35,258 nucleotides of DNA from Psilocybe azurescens (Eukaryota; Basidiomycota; Agaricomycetes; Agaricales; Agrocybaceae): positions 1-35,258 of the forward strand of contig JAJIRX010000118.1 of assembly GCA_023853785.1 (NCBI GenBank). The letters run 5' to 3'. The notes below the pieces were generated by a model. That model worked only from the letters and a program-made list of their open reading frames with translations. It was not told where the DNA came from and searched no databases. Below are positions 11,168-20,529 of the stretch, piece by piece. Numbering within the stretch: the first letter of the stretch is position 1; the number at the start of each line of letters is the position of its first letter. The position numbers and the translations under genes are program-made.

Positions 11168-12720
11168 ATGGGACGAACATCCAGTGTAAACTCGTTTCGA
11201 CCCTCGCATGCAGCGTTTGTGATACCACAAGAAATCGTCAGTCTCATCATTGACGAGGTTGCGTTCCAACTTCACACTTCACCGGAAGCCAGAAAGACAA
11301 CGCTCGCCACTCTCAGGGCGTGTTCTCTTGTGTCCAACTCTTTTACCAACAGGCGCGCAGGCATCTTTTCTCTGAGATTCATTTTCTTGTCGACAATCGC
11401 AGCCGTAAATACACTAGTGGCCTTAGGAGCTTAGGGGTCGGGGAAAGGGATGGACTAGTCAATGCCATTCGATCTTTGACGCTTACTGTTGACCTACTCT
11501 CCACCAAAAAAATCTATCATTCGTCGTATTGGCTTCACCAATGCATACACCTCATCTTGGGAAAACATCCTCCGATTTTTCGACAGCTTAAAATTGAGGC
11601 ATACAGACGTGGTCGCGGTTATTGATGCCTTGAATACGGCCTGCCTGGAAAACCTGGAAGTCGTCGGAAAACGAAGTTTTCATGCCTGGAATAGCGGCGA
11701 CAAAGTAAATTCAGCACTAAGCCGGGTATGCACCAATGATACCCTCGAATCCCTGCGACTCGACAGAGTCTTAGCCGTGCCACAGGCCCTTTTAACGGAC
11801 GCAATTGGATCAAATCATCTATACAATTTACATCTTTCGAAAATTAGCATTGCTCGCACAGCGAATCACGAAACTTCTCATAGAGAACACGCATCTTTCC
11901 CTCGAACTTCATCCCTCCAACAACTCGAAGCTACGGGTTTTCCCTGCGCGACTCTATTCAACATTCTACGCTCCAATGACCACACCGACTCTCTCTCTAC
12001 ACCGAGATATCTTGCATTCCCTCATCTTCGAAGTCTCACAATGTCCGTCCCGACTCTACCCTCAGAAATGGACGAGCTTTGGCACTTTCTACAGCACGTA
12101 TCTCAATCCTTGGAATCTCTTGAATTACAGCAATACAAATGGTCAAGTGAGAATTCCGCGCCGTTTACTCTCCTTGTTAACCAGCGCTAATATTTCTGAA
12201 CCAAATTCTCAGTGAATGACGTCTTGTCCCAAGGCCCCATTCGTCTCAGCTCTTTGACATCTTTGCGCAATTTGAAACTCACCACGACCTCCTTCGATAC
12301 TAATAAAAACTTCAGCTCGAAGCAAGAAATGGTGGCAAGGTTTCTCGCATCGGATTCATTGGCAAGTCAGATTACATCCATCACCATCGACCTCTACGTC
12401 CACCGTAACTTGAAGCAGAAACAAAGGACCGTAATATGTCATGGAAAGATTTAGGTCCACACTCCGGCTGGGCTGCAATCGACTCGGCTCTGTCCACTCC
12501 GGCATTTCCGAACTTGAGACAGGTTGTTTTAAATGTAAAGCTGTTTTACTTCGTCAAGGGCTCACATCATATACGCCTCCAACACGAAATGGCCATTTCT
12601 GCCCACAATCTTTTACCTAGTTTGGCTTCAATGTCTTCAATGTCTTCAATCGCCACGGACATCAGTCTGTACACTATATGTAGCCCTCAGTCGTTCTTAG
12701 ATCACTTCAACGTCCTTTGA
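11168..12720 (+). CDS. F-box-like / leucine-rich-repeat protein
   Basis: Member of the expanded basidiomycete family with an N-terminal F-box-like helix pair and an irregular leucine-rich C-terminal part; such proteins usually choose substrates for SCF ubiquitin ligases (family inference). It starts MGRTSSVNSF, followed by IPQEIVSLIIDEVA and LRACSLVSNSF, then ARRHLFSEIHFLVD. Leucine-rich stretches include TLESLRLDRVL and LRSLTMSVPTLP. An intron (GTGAGA...TCTCAG) lies near 12145-12212. The end is typical of the family (SGWAAIDSALSTPAFPNLRQ), with stop TGA at 12718-12720. The frame changes at TTTT 11341-11344 (one base missing), at the A7 run near 11507-11513, and near 12410. The first looks like the consensus-error pattern of the window; the others are less certain. 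A palindromic transposon starts 17 bases after the stop. Confidence 0.75.
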
Positions 12721-12734
12721 ACATTCACACTAGA

Positions 12735-12737
12735 TAG
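12735..12737. repeat. Target-site duplication TAG, left
   Basis: TAG directly abuts the CACTG end of the palindromic element and matches TAG at 13556-13558 on the other side. Confidence 0.65.
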
Positions 12738-13555
12738 CACTGCTGGCGCTGACCAGTGTAAGTAAAACTTACAGTGAATTAAATACAGAACTTATGTAAG
12801 AATTGCTGTAAGTATGACATACAGCACTTCTGTTTGAAAATAATACAGATAACAAACAGATATTCTGTTCGGTGGCTGTAAGTTAAACAAACAGTATTTC
12901 TGTTTCTAAGCTGTAAGTCAATAATACACCCAAATAAAGAGAATTTCTATTCTTTGTCTGTTTGTTAAATATACAGAATAGCTGTATGTAATTGCTGTAT
13001 GTAAAACATACAGATATTGTGTATGTAATTGCTGTATGTTATACAAACACAAGTTCTGTAAAGAAAACTTACAGTCAAAGTACAGGATTTCTGTTTGTTT
13101 TACTTACGGAATCTATGTATATAATTGCTGTATGTAAAACTTACACCGAAATATACCTGAGTGAGTCGAAGACTGTATATTTCGGTGTAAGTTTTACATA
13201 CAGCAATTATATACATAAATTCTGTAAGTAAAACAAACAGAAATTCTGTACTTTGACTGTAAGTTTTCTTTATGAACTTGTGTTTGTATAACATACAGCA
13301 ATTACATACAGCTATTCTGTATATTTAACAAACAGACAAAGAATAGAAATTCTCTTTATTTGGGTGTATTATTGACTTACAGCTTAGAAACAGAAATACT
13401 GTTTGTTTAACTTACAGCCACCGAACAGAATATCTGTTTGTTATTTGTATTATTTTCAAACAGAAGTGCTGTATGTCATACTTACAGCAATTCTTACATA
13501 AGTTCTGTATTTAATTCACTGTAAGTTTTACTTGCACTGGTCGGCGCCAGCAGTG
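12738..13555. mobile_element. 818-bp near-perfect palindromic MITE with CACTG ends
   Basis: Two arms of about 420 and 380 bases are inverted copies of each other, roughly 98% identical in the parts compared, around a spacer of about 18 bases (13157-13174). The 21-base ends (CACTGCTGGCGCTGACCAGTG and its inverse, one mismatch) are flanked by the direct repeat TAG at 12735-12737 and 13556-13558. CACTG-type ends with a 3-base target duplication suit the CACTA/EnSpm (CMC) superfamily, so this is probably a non-autonomous member. Each arm is an array of 19-base semi-palindromes of the form CTGTRWGT-N3-ACWYACAG; in the left arm they begin at 12756, 12806, 12876, 12911, 12958, 12995, 13032, 13056, 13091 and 13128. 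It has no coding capacity; open frames on the two strands mirror each other. The high arm identity suggests recent formation or gene conversion between arms. Confidence 0.9.
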
Positions 13556-13558
13556 TAG
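13556..13558. repeat. Target-site duplication TAG, right
   Basis: TAG directly follows the CAGTG end of the palindromic element and matches the left copy at 12735-12737. Confidence 0.65.
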
Positions 13559-13740
13559 TTGAATGCACACAGATTTCTCTAACTTGATTGGGATCATTTG
13601 AATGCTTTACAATTCAAGACACACCTCGGTGGCCTTGTGCGGGCCGGGGGCCCAAGTTCAAAGTGCGGCTGCGCGCTTAGCCAATTGTGTGTTATTCCGA
13701 ATTCTCACGAGGTCTCGAGTAAAGATTCGCAACCACTTCG

Positions 13741-15120
13741 TTATTGTGGGATCTCGAGCAACTCAAGATTGGTAAATTCGTCGCCAGTGAATGGTTGATC
13801 GATAATATTCCAATGTTCCGCTTGCTTGAACATTTTCAACGAGGTTCCTTTAGTGTGACTATACATTGTGCTGAATACGTATTGGAGTTCAATTGTTTCC
13901 AGCTTGCTAGAGAAGTCACGGATTGTAAAAATGTGGAGAAGAGCACACTGGCAATCCTCGACCCAGGCAACGGCTCCAGGAGAGGCTGACTGAAATTTGA
14001 AATGCCTCAGGGAGACCAGCTTGGAAAGGGATAGATGATCAAGCAAGGGGATAGGTTCCTAGGAAAGAAAAGATCAATCAGAGAGGGATATTTTTCGCGA
14101 GAAAAACAGCAAATACTGAAACTATGTCTATCGTGGAACATCATCTCGAGGGTTTCCGAGGTCGAAGCCGATCCCAACACATACTTCCACAGCACGCTAA
14201 TACCATCGGGGTGCCAAGGTACTGATATGTAGAGCATAAGGATACACCCGTCATTTCTAGTTTCGTTAAATCTGCAAGCCCGCCAAACTTTCCCGGAGCA
14301 AATAATATTACATCTTCGCATTCAGGATATGTACCGCGTAGAGTCAATTGCTAGATATATTTCGAAAGAACGCAGCTGTAACAAGCGCCTTCGATGATGG
14401 AGTGATGTTGCACAGGGTGAACGGTTTGAGGCTGCTGCTTGCTGCTTGATATAGCTGGAGAAGAGCTGGTTATAGGAAAAATTTCCCTGGCCCCAGAAGA
14501 AGTGTGTTCTCTCCCGGATATTAGTGACGCCAACGTGTCGGAGGTTAGGGTTTTCAGCATCCTAAATAAGTCGAAAATGTCGTATTGTCGCTTGAAGAGG
14601 CGTCTAATTGTCCGAAGGAGAGCAATTTGGTGAGGAACATTTGGATGTCTTTGACGTGGCTCTGAGTCTTCAAAACTATCTCGAAACACTGCACTTCCGA
14701 GATCAAGGTTTTGTCGTCCATTTGTTTTAGGATACGGACCTTGAAGACATCAAAGATGCCAAATTCCGGTGTGAAATGCTTCTTTATATATTGTAATAGT
14801 CCAGGTCGTTCTGCTTCACGTCCAGGATCTTCAGGTTCCCAGACCAGGTCAAGGGTTAGGGAACGCGTTTCAAAGCCTGTCCAAGCTACGCTGTTTTTGC
14901 CCTTCAGGCATTCATACGAGTTTGGTGGCGCATCTTCATCCTGAAGCATCAGCCCGAAAGACGATATGGCTCCATAGTTTTTATGCAACTGAGAAGCAAA
15001 TGACTTGGATACCAGCGAACATACTCAAAGGGTGGATTGGCTTTCGGACTGCGGTTTCTGATGGGCAACTTCGTCTATGATGTTATCAATAATCTCCTGT
15101 GGCGGAATACGACAAGCATC
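13741..15120 (-). pseudogene. F-box-like / leucine-rich-repeat gene, probably broken
   Basis: Minus-strand relative of the gene at 11168-12720. The F-box-like segment IPPQEIIDNIIDEVA lies near 15070-15115 and is followed by CSLVSKSF. Where the relative has LRACSLVSNSF, this copy has an in-frame TGA at 15025-15027 (compatible with CGA to TGA). Downstream pieces, in several frames, are family-like: SVAWTGFETRSLTLDLVW, VKDIQMFLTKLL, FGGLADLTKLEMTGVSL, SLRHFKFQSAS and FTNLELLEIPQ (stop at 13741). At least two introns are likely, so frame changes alone do not prove decay, but the stop inside the F-box and the lack of an in-frame ATG before it do suggest it. It converges with the plus-strand relative; the palindromic element sits between their 3' ends. 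Confidence 0.6.
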
Positions 15121-15169
15121 AACAGAAGACGAGACAATGGCAGAGAGACTCAAGTAACTTGGGTGATGT

Positions 15170-15560
15170 GATTTTTACCGACTCCCTCAGACTCGACAGA
15201 GTTTGACTTGATAACAATTCCACCTCTTGATAGTTAAGACAAGATGGAGCTCACAACGCGCAATGTCAACAGTATTCTTAACATTTCCCTAACAGACTTT
15301 TAGTTGCTCTTCCTCAGGTTTTCGAGCTCCTCATCGACCTGACTTTCGATGAAATGGCTCTTTATCATTACGTGGTGAGAAATTTACCAATTTCTATGGA
15401 CGCTGGGTCAATTGATCCAAATTTTTACCTGCATAGGTTGCAATACAAAAGCGGCTGAAGGACTTGGGAAAGAAAGTCTTCGATATCACATGTTGACTGA
15501 CGGTTTAGGCTCACTGCAGTATTTTCTGCCATTGATGCCTCTTTTGACGTGGTGTGAATG
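15170..15560 (+). pseudogene. Possible remnant of the F-box-like family
   Basis: The plus strand contains DSLRLDRV near 15178-15210, matching ESLRLDRV of the gene at 11168-12720 at both DNA and protein level. It is followed by LVALPQVFELLIDLTFDEM, which resembles the next segment of that gene (LAVPQALLTDAI). No continuous frame or start is found. A short fragment of a duplicated copy is the simplest reading; an exon of the downstream unidentified gene is an alternative. Confidence 0.3.
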
Positions 15561-15599
15561 GCCCATCACTTGTCAATGGTCCTAACTAACCCAACTCAC

Positions 15600-16387
15600 C
15601 CAAATTAGACAGCGAATAGCTTTATTCGGTTATCAGAAAACTTTGAAAACTTTTACAGGGAGTCATCTGATCAATTACCATACATACCGAAATTTCTTGG
15701 AAATATGGGCCCAAAATCCGCAACAAGCGGACAAAGGTTGGCCCGCGGAGCCCTCAAATGCGCCAAAAGCGGCCAAAGCTTTTGGTGGAGTTTCCCAGTT
15801 CCTCAGGTGGCCAACGAGCCCGTCATGGGTCCAACAGCACACACCAGGATTCTGACACTATTAGCGCAGAGCAGGGTCTTACAGGAAATATCGCAGTTGA
15901 CTTGGCTCCCTGAAGGTGTTCACTCTCAATCTATTTGAGTCAGGTAAAAGAGATAGCAGGTCCAGATGCTATCTGCTATTTCCTCATTCGCGCACAAAAA
16001 CGTGTCACTGTACGGCGCGAGCCCGAAAACAAGTGTCTCAAAACAGATGGGCAGATGCACCATGCCTATGTGGCATACTACATGGGTATTATGGAACTCG
16101 CTGCTTCGCTGTTCGAATCTGACAAGGCTGCAGAAGGGATGTGTGAGCAACATCTCGGTGGGGTCATGAGAGAGCTAGTCTTGTGCTCAGAGAATGGTGC
16201 CGAAATGGCGTTTGGGCTTGGCCGGTTTGAGAGGGCCATGCGTATGTATGGCGTTGCGGCGGTTGAGACGGAGGAAGGATTGGAGGTTGATGGAGATGAC
16301 CTTGACATGGTTGATGGGAATACGAGGTTGAAGGATGAAAGGAGAGTGAATAGATCCAGCTCGGACATTTCTTGTACAGATATATGA
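15600..16387 (+). CDS. Unidentified protein, possibly multi-exon
   Basis: The clearest part is an open frame ending at 16387. Its longest convincing stretch reads MHHAYVAYYMGIMELAASLF and continues with alternating helices (GLGRFERAMRMYGVAAVE), which look like helical tetratricopeptide-type hairpins, followed by an acidic tail. Upstream, an open frame around 15625-15938 (FYRESSDQLPYIPKFLGNMG; LARGALKCAKSG) may be an earlier exon; a junction near 15940 is plausible but not proven. The start and exon structure are uncertain. The helical-repeat resemblance is weak and should not be read as a family call. Confidence 0.4.
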
Positions 16388-17278
16388 CTCGGAGGATATG
16401 TCGTTTGTTGGAGTAGGAGAAGTACATAGTTCTGGCTACTTCTCACCGGTAATTTTTTTATCGCATACAATACGGGAAGTCCTATTACCATATCCGTTGG
16501 CTCGTGAAACTTCATTTCAAAGTCCAGCACCGGCCGAAATCTTGATCAGTCTTCCGCATAGTCTTGCGAACGCACGCCATAAGTTTTGGACAGTGCTTCA
16601 CAGCGTGTGACCATCGACGGCCTGCTCTAAGCAATACAGTGATATTTAACAGGTCTTGTTATTAAAGGTAGTACTCCAAAGATCATAAATAATAGTTCTT
16701 CGTATCACAAAAGCAGGTACGAAACGGAGCTGGTCACGTAAGGAAAAGCGCTGGTTGTCTATTTCTGGTTCAGCGCTCGGCGAACATACTTAATAATAGT
16801 CCTAGTGGTCATTGGTCTCATCTTATTTCCATCTTTCCTCCAATTTTTGTCGGGCCTCGGCCCAATTCTTTGCGTTACTCACTCTGCCCTTTTACCCGTA
16901 TGGTCTTTCGGCTGCCTGTGACGTTAAATGGGTTGCGGGTAATACGCCTGAACCACGGGGTACTTGTGGTATTATTATTTACAACAAGTACGAAATACTT
17001 GTCTTACATCGTAGGCGTTTACTCAGTGAAAAATGGCTGTATAGAGTATAGGGCCAAGTGCAAGAGGAACAATAGACTGGAAATAGTCCAAAACACTACT
17101 ACCTGAGTAGGACTTCTCGATATTTCTCGAGGAAGCGACCCAAATATCCCTTGCCAAATTTAACAATACTGCGTCGCACTCTCCAGCTCCCCGTACTCGT
17201 ACCCATGTCATTTCCATGTATAGTGTAGGACCTTCCGAATGCTTATGTATGAACGGACTAATAATCTCGCAGAAGGCG
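16388..17278. other. Intergenic region upstream of the secreted protein
   Basis: No gene is recognised. A small hairpin-forming pair (GTACTTG near 16960 and CAAGTAC near 16985) is the only structure noted. The 3' part contains the promoter of the crystallin-like gene. Confidence 0.45.
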
Positions 17279-17286
17279 TATAAAAG
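17279..17286 (+). promoter_or_regulatory. TATA box of the crystallin-like gene
   Basis: TATAAAAG lies 91 bases before the ATG at 17370, the common position for a strong fungal promoter. Confidence 0.6.
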
Positions 17287-17369
17287 GACTGCAATAGTAA
17301 CAATATTCTTCAGACCCTTCAACTGGTTCTACTCTGCTCAGTACTTCACAGTCCAGCTCATAACAAGCC

Positions 17370-17875
17370 ATGTACTCCAAGCTCTCTCTTTTCAAGGGTA
17401 TTTTTGTCGCTGTTGTCGCTGCTATTGGTGCCCAAGCTGCTCCTGGTGCCGCCATGGCTGATTTGGTGAGTACACAATCCGACTTTCTTATTTTCATATA
17501 ATTTCAACATACATTCAAAATCAAGGGCGCTCGTGAGGCGGATACAGCAGCAGTAGATGGACATCTCTTTGTCTGCGTCAATGCTAACTTTGGGGCACCC
17601 TGCAACAACTTCAACTTCAACAACGGTCAATGCATCAATTTTGTCGCACCTTTCCAGGACAGCATATCGAGCCTTGGACCCGACCCTGGCTTTACCTGCA
17701 TTGTCTTCAAGTTAGTCATACGATGGTGACCGTATATTTTTACCATATTTACATCATTTTTAGGGACGCCAACTGCTCTGGACAGAGTCTCAACGTCGCC
17801 AATCCTGGTATCACTGATTTGTCCTCCACTGGCCTGAACGATCAACTCTCTTCCTTCCAGTGCTTCACAAATTAG
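17370..17875 (+). CDS. Small secreted beta/gamma-crystallin-like protein
   Basis: Exons 17370-17465, 17526-17710 and 17764-17875 give 130 residues without a frame break. The N-terminus (MYSKLSLFKGIFVAVVAAIG) is a signal peptide, with likely cleavage after AQA. The mature part has a single crystallin-type domain: FVCVNANFGAPCNNF, NFNNGQCINF, FQDSISSLGPDPGFTCIVFK and DANCSGQSL, ending SSFQCFTN. Six Cys residues could form three disulfides. Similar small secreted proteins are common in basidiomycetes; some relatives bind calcium or inhibit proteases, but no such activity can be claimed here. The TATA box at 17279 suggests strong, regulated expression. A likely 3' untranslated intron (GTCAGT...TGTAG) follows the stop at about 17879-17941. 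Confidence 0.87.
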
Positions 17876-20529
17876 AGGTCAGTAGTTCCTCATCAAAACA
17901 AGACCTGATACAGCAGGTTAATATTAATTTTGAACGATGTAGTGCCTCGAACAAGAATGCCAAGAGTCGCATGATTGTGGCCGAGGGATCGGAGGGCCCT
18001 TCGTTAAAATAGCTTCGACTTTATCGAGTATATGTATTAATTGCTCGAATTTAACTAATTACAATATCCCTCTTTCTTCTTTCTCGCCATTGGATGTTTT
18101 CTTGTCCACCGACAACTTTATAAAAAGGAGCCCTTAAAACAATCACACTGCATTACTTAAGGTCTTTTGAATGCAATCACCTATCATCCTTGGATTGTCC
18201 GTGGATCAAGTCAGGACTGAACTGTTCCTCTTTATCCTTGGTTTACCGATCGACACCGATGGTTTGCACGTGATGGTCCGTGCGCTGGCACTGAGGACTA
18301 ATATGTCACCAAATCAGATTTTGAAGGTAAACTGCACTTGTTTACCATCGTGCTCTATCTCCCTCAATATTAATTCCCTAAAATTTGGTATTATAACTTC
18401 TTAACACTTTGAGAGTGTCTATGCAAAAATATATAAATTTTCATCGAGCCATTCTGCCAATATTGAGGGCACTACACAAGCATGTATGAAAATCCAGTCT
18501 TCCATCAGCCATAGAGCTTTCATTCTTTCATCGCTCGTAAAAAAAAAATAGAGATTGTTCTAGAAATACATTCTGATTACTTTTTTGTATGTTCACCAAA
18601 TATATATTGCGTTGTAGAAGCCAGGAGGATGCGAAGGAACTTGAGGCGTTACTTTTGCCAATAATAAGTGACGGATCGCGGTGCCGTTTCAATCGCCGCC
18701 TTGAAACTTTGTTGATGGCTCAAAACGCGTTGCGTCTCGTTTGGTCTCTTCACAGTCAAATTGCTATAATTCTTTATAATCCGCTTTACACTGTAAAATT
18801 TGCAGCTTGTAATTTATATACTTTGTTCTTTGTCTAATCCACTGTTTTCAATGCAATCTGCCGTAGAGAATGCTGGGCGGAGTGTTAAACTGCCGTGCGA
18901 CCTACCTGGTAACTCCCATCGAAACAGATACCTTGCGCCGGAAACAGTCCGACACAACAATGGTACGAATATCCTTAAATATTTCTACATTTTCTGAGAG
19001 ACATACTATTATCCTATACCCGTGCCACGCAATGGGGTAGCAGGACTATTTGTTATGAAGGAACTGGTGTAAGAACAAAAGGTCGTGGAAATATGATAAG
19101 CTCAGGTCAAGTGATAGTAGAGAAATTGGCATCAACAGCTCAAATTCCGCACGTCCGGCTGAGCAGACTGAGGCTCCACAGATCACCAAACTAAAAATAA
19201 TGGTATAAGGACAAAGGCAGAGGAATCTTGGAAGTAAGTGTTCCCCAAGAGGTCCCTGCATATCCAAGGATGGTCGGTTAGTAGTTTTGAGAAATTACGA
19301 TGATTGTCGACGCTGTGCTGTAAGTGAAAGGGATGGCAGTTATCCTGCTGAGTAATGTTACGCTCTAGCACTCTTAAAATCTATCACCAACGCAAAGAGT
19401 GGATCTGGTACTAATTAGTACAAGAGAGAAGGACAAAAACGAGGTTGAGATTCACCACTATCCAAGCATACAGCATGCGACATTTTGTACCCTGGCAGAG
19501 GAACTATACAATTTTGCTAGTCCTATGCTTCCAAGAGTCTGAAGCTCCTCATAATCAGCTCGCTCTCGACGGTCGGCTTATTTTTGTAACAACCCGGCAC
19601 TCTGATACAGGGCCCACTATTCCATGGTGGGCGTTACCAGTACTGAATATCATAGTTAGCTATAGTTACAGTTGAGTTGCAGTCAGATTACAGCACCGAC
19701 GATAGGCTGCAACCGACAAGCTACAACAGAGTGCACGTGCCTTCTTATACCCAACTCGGACATTCCCGCCGCTTCCGCCTCGGCGCCTTTCATCGAATTC
19801 TTATTTAATGGTCTCAATGCTCGTGTCTTTTTCTGCTGCCACTCCCGCTCTGGTACATAGGTATAAACTTGCTTTTCTATCAGCATGTTATCTTCTGAAA
19901 TTCACTTGTTTTCACTCTATCTTAGGGCTCCCAAGTCTTGTAGCCGTTGCCCCACCGCTCTGCCTACTGGTGTGAGACCAAGTGGCTTAGGATGTGCACT
20001 GTTACGCCATCAGTCATTTCGCCTTTGTAGCTTGGACCACATATTAATGGAAACATTTTTATTAGCGTACCTTTGCTTTTGCATCATATTTGAAGTTTCT
20101 AGATTCCGATGTTTTTTCAACTTACTGTTTGATTTTCTTATATTTCCCCTCTAAACAGCAGGACGGCTCCTTTGTGAAGTCATTCCCTGATGTCAGCACG
20201 TGCAGTGGCCATTCTGCTCTGGAACCTTTGGAACCTGCTTATCTCGGTTCGCCCTGTCTCCGCGTGCCCATCGATCATTAATGGATTGGTCTTCACCCGC
20301 TTAAAAAGGACAGACAGTATGTGATTATAACGAGGGATCAGCCTTAAGGCCGCCTCACCGTTCTTATATCGAGGGCCAAAATCTAACGCTACATCTACGG
20401 CGAATGAATATTTTCTGAGGTTTGGGCTCTTAAGGTGCGCAGAATGGCGAGACTTTGTGGGCGTCAGTACATTATATTGAACTCTTCTGAAAATCCCTCG
20501 AATATTCTCGAGCATACAAAGTCATTGTC
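17876..20529. other. Gene-poor 2.6-kb stretch
   Basis: No gene can be called with confidence. A possible exon on the plus strand, 18174-18326, begins MQSPIILGLSVDQVRTELFL and ends at a GTAAAC donor. An open stretch near 18620-18770 (QEDAKELEALLLPIISDG) follows a TTGTAG acceptor. Another near 18865-18960 (ENAGRSVKLPCDLPGN) follows a CCGTAG acceptor. They might be exons of one unrecognised gene or decayed sequence; no continuous reading frame links them. The part 19000-20529 shows nothing coding that I can support. Confidence 0.3.

Noticed and set aside
12992..13294. Open frames on both strands coding almost the same protein
   Set aside because: They arise because the DNA is palindromic; no start context, codon pattern or family supports a protein.
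12738..13555. CRISPR-like array of short, evenly spaced, partly palindromic repeats
   Set aside because: The units are degenerate, the spacers are themselves repeated, the whole is a palindrome with transposon-like ends, and the genome is eukaryotic.
16960..16991. Short inverted repeat GTACTTG / CAAGTAC as a regulatory hairpin
   Set aside because: Seven paired bases with a long loop are expected by chance and no neighbour suggests a role.
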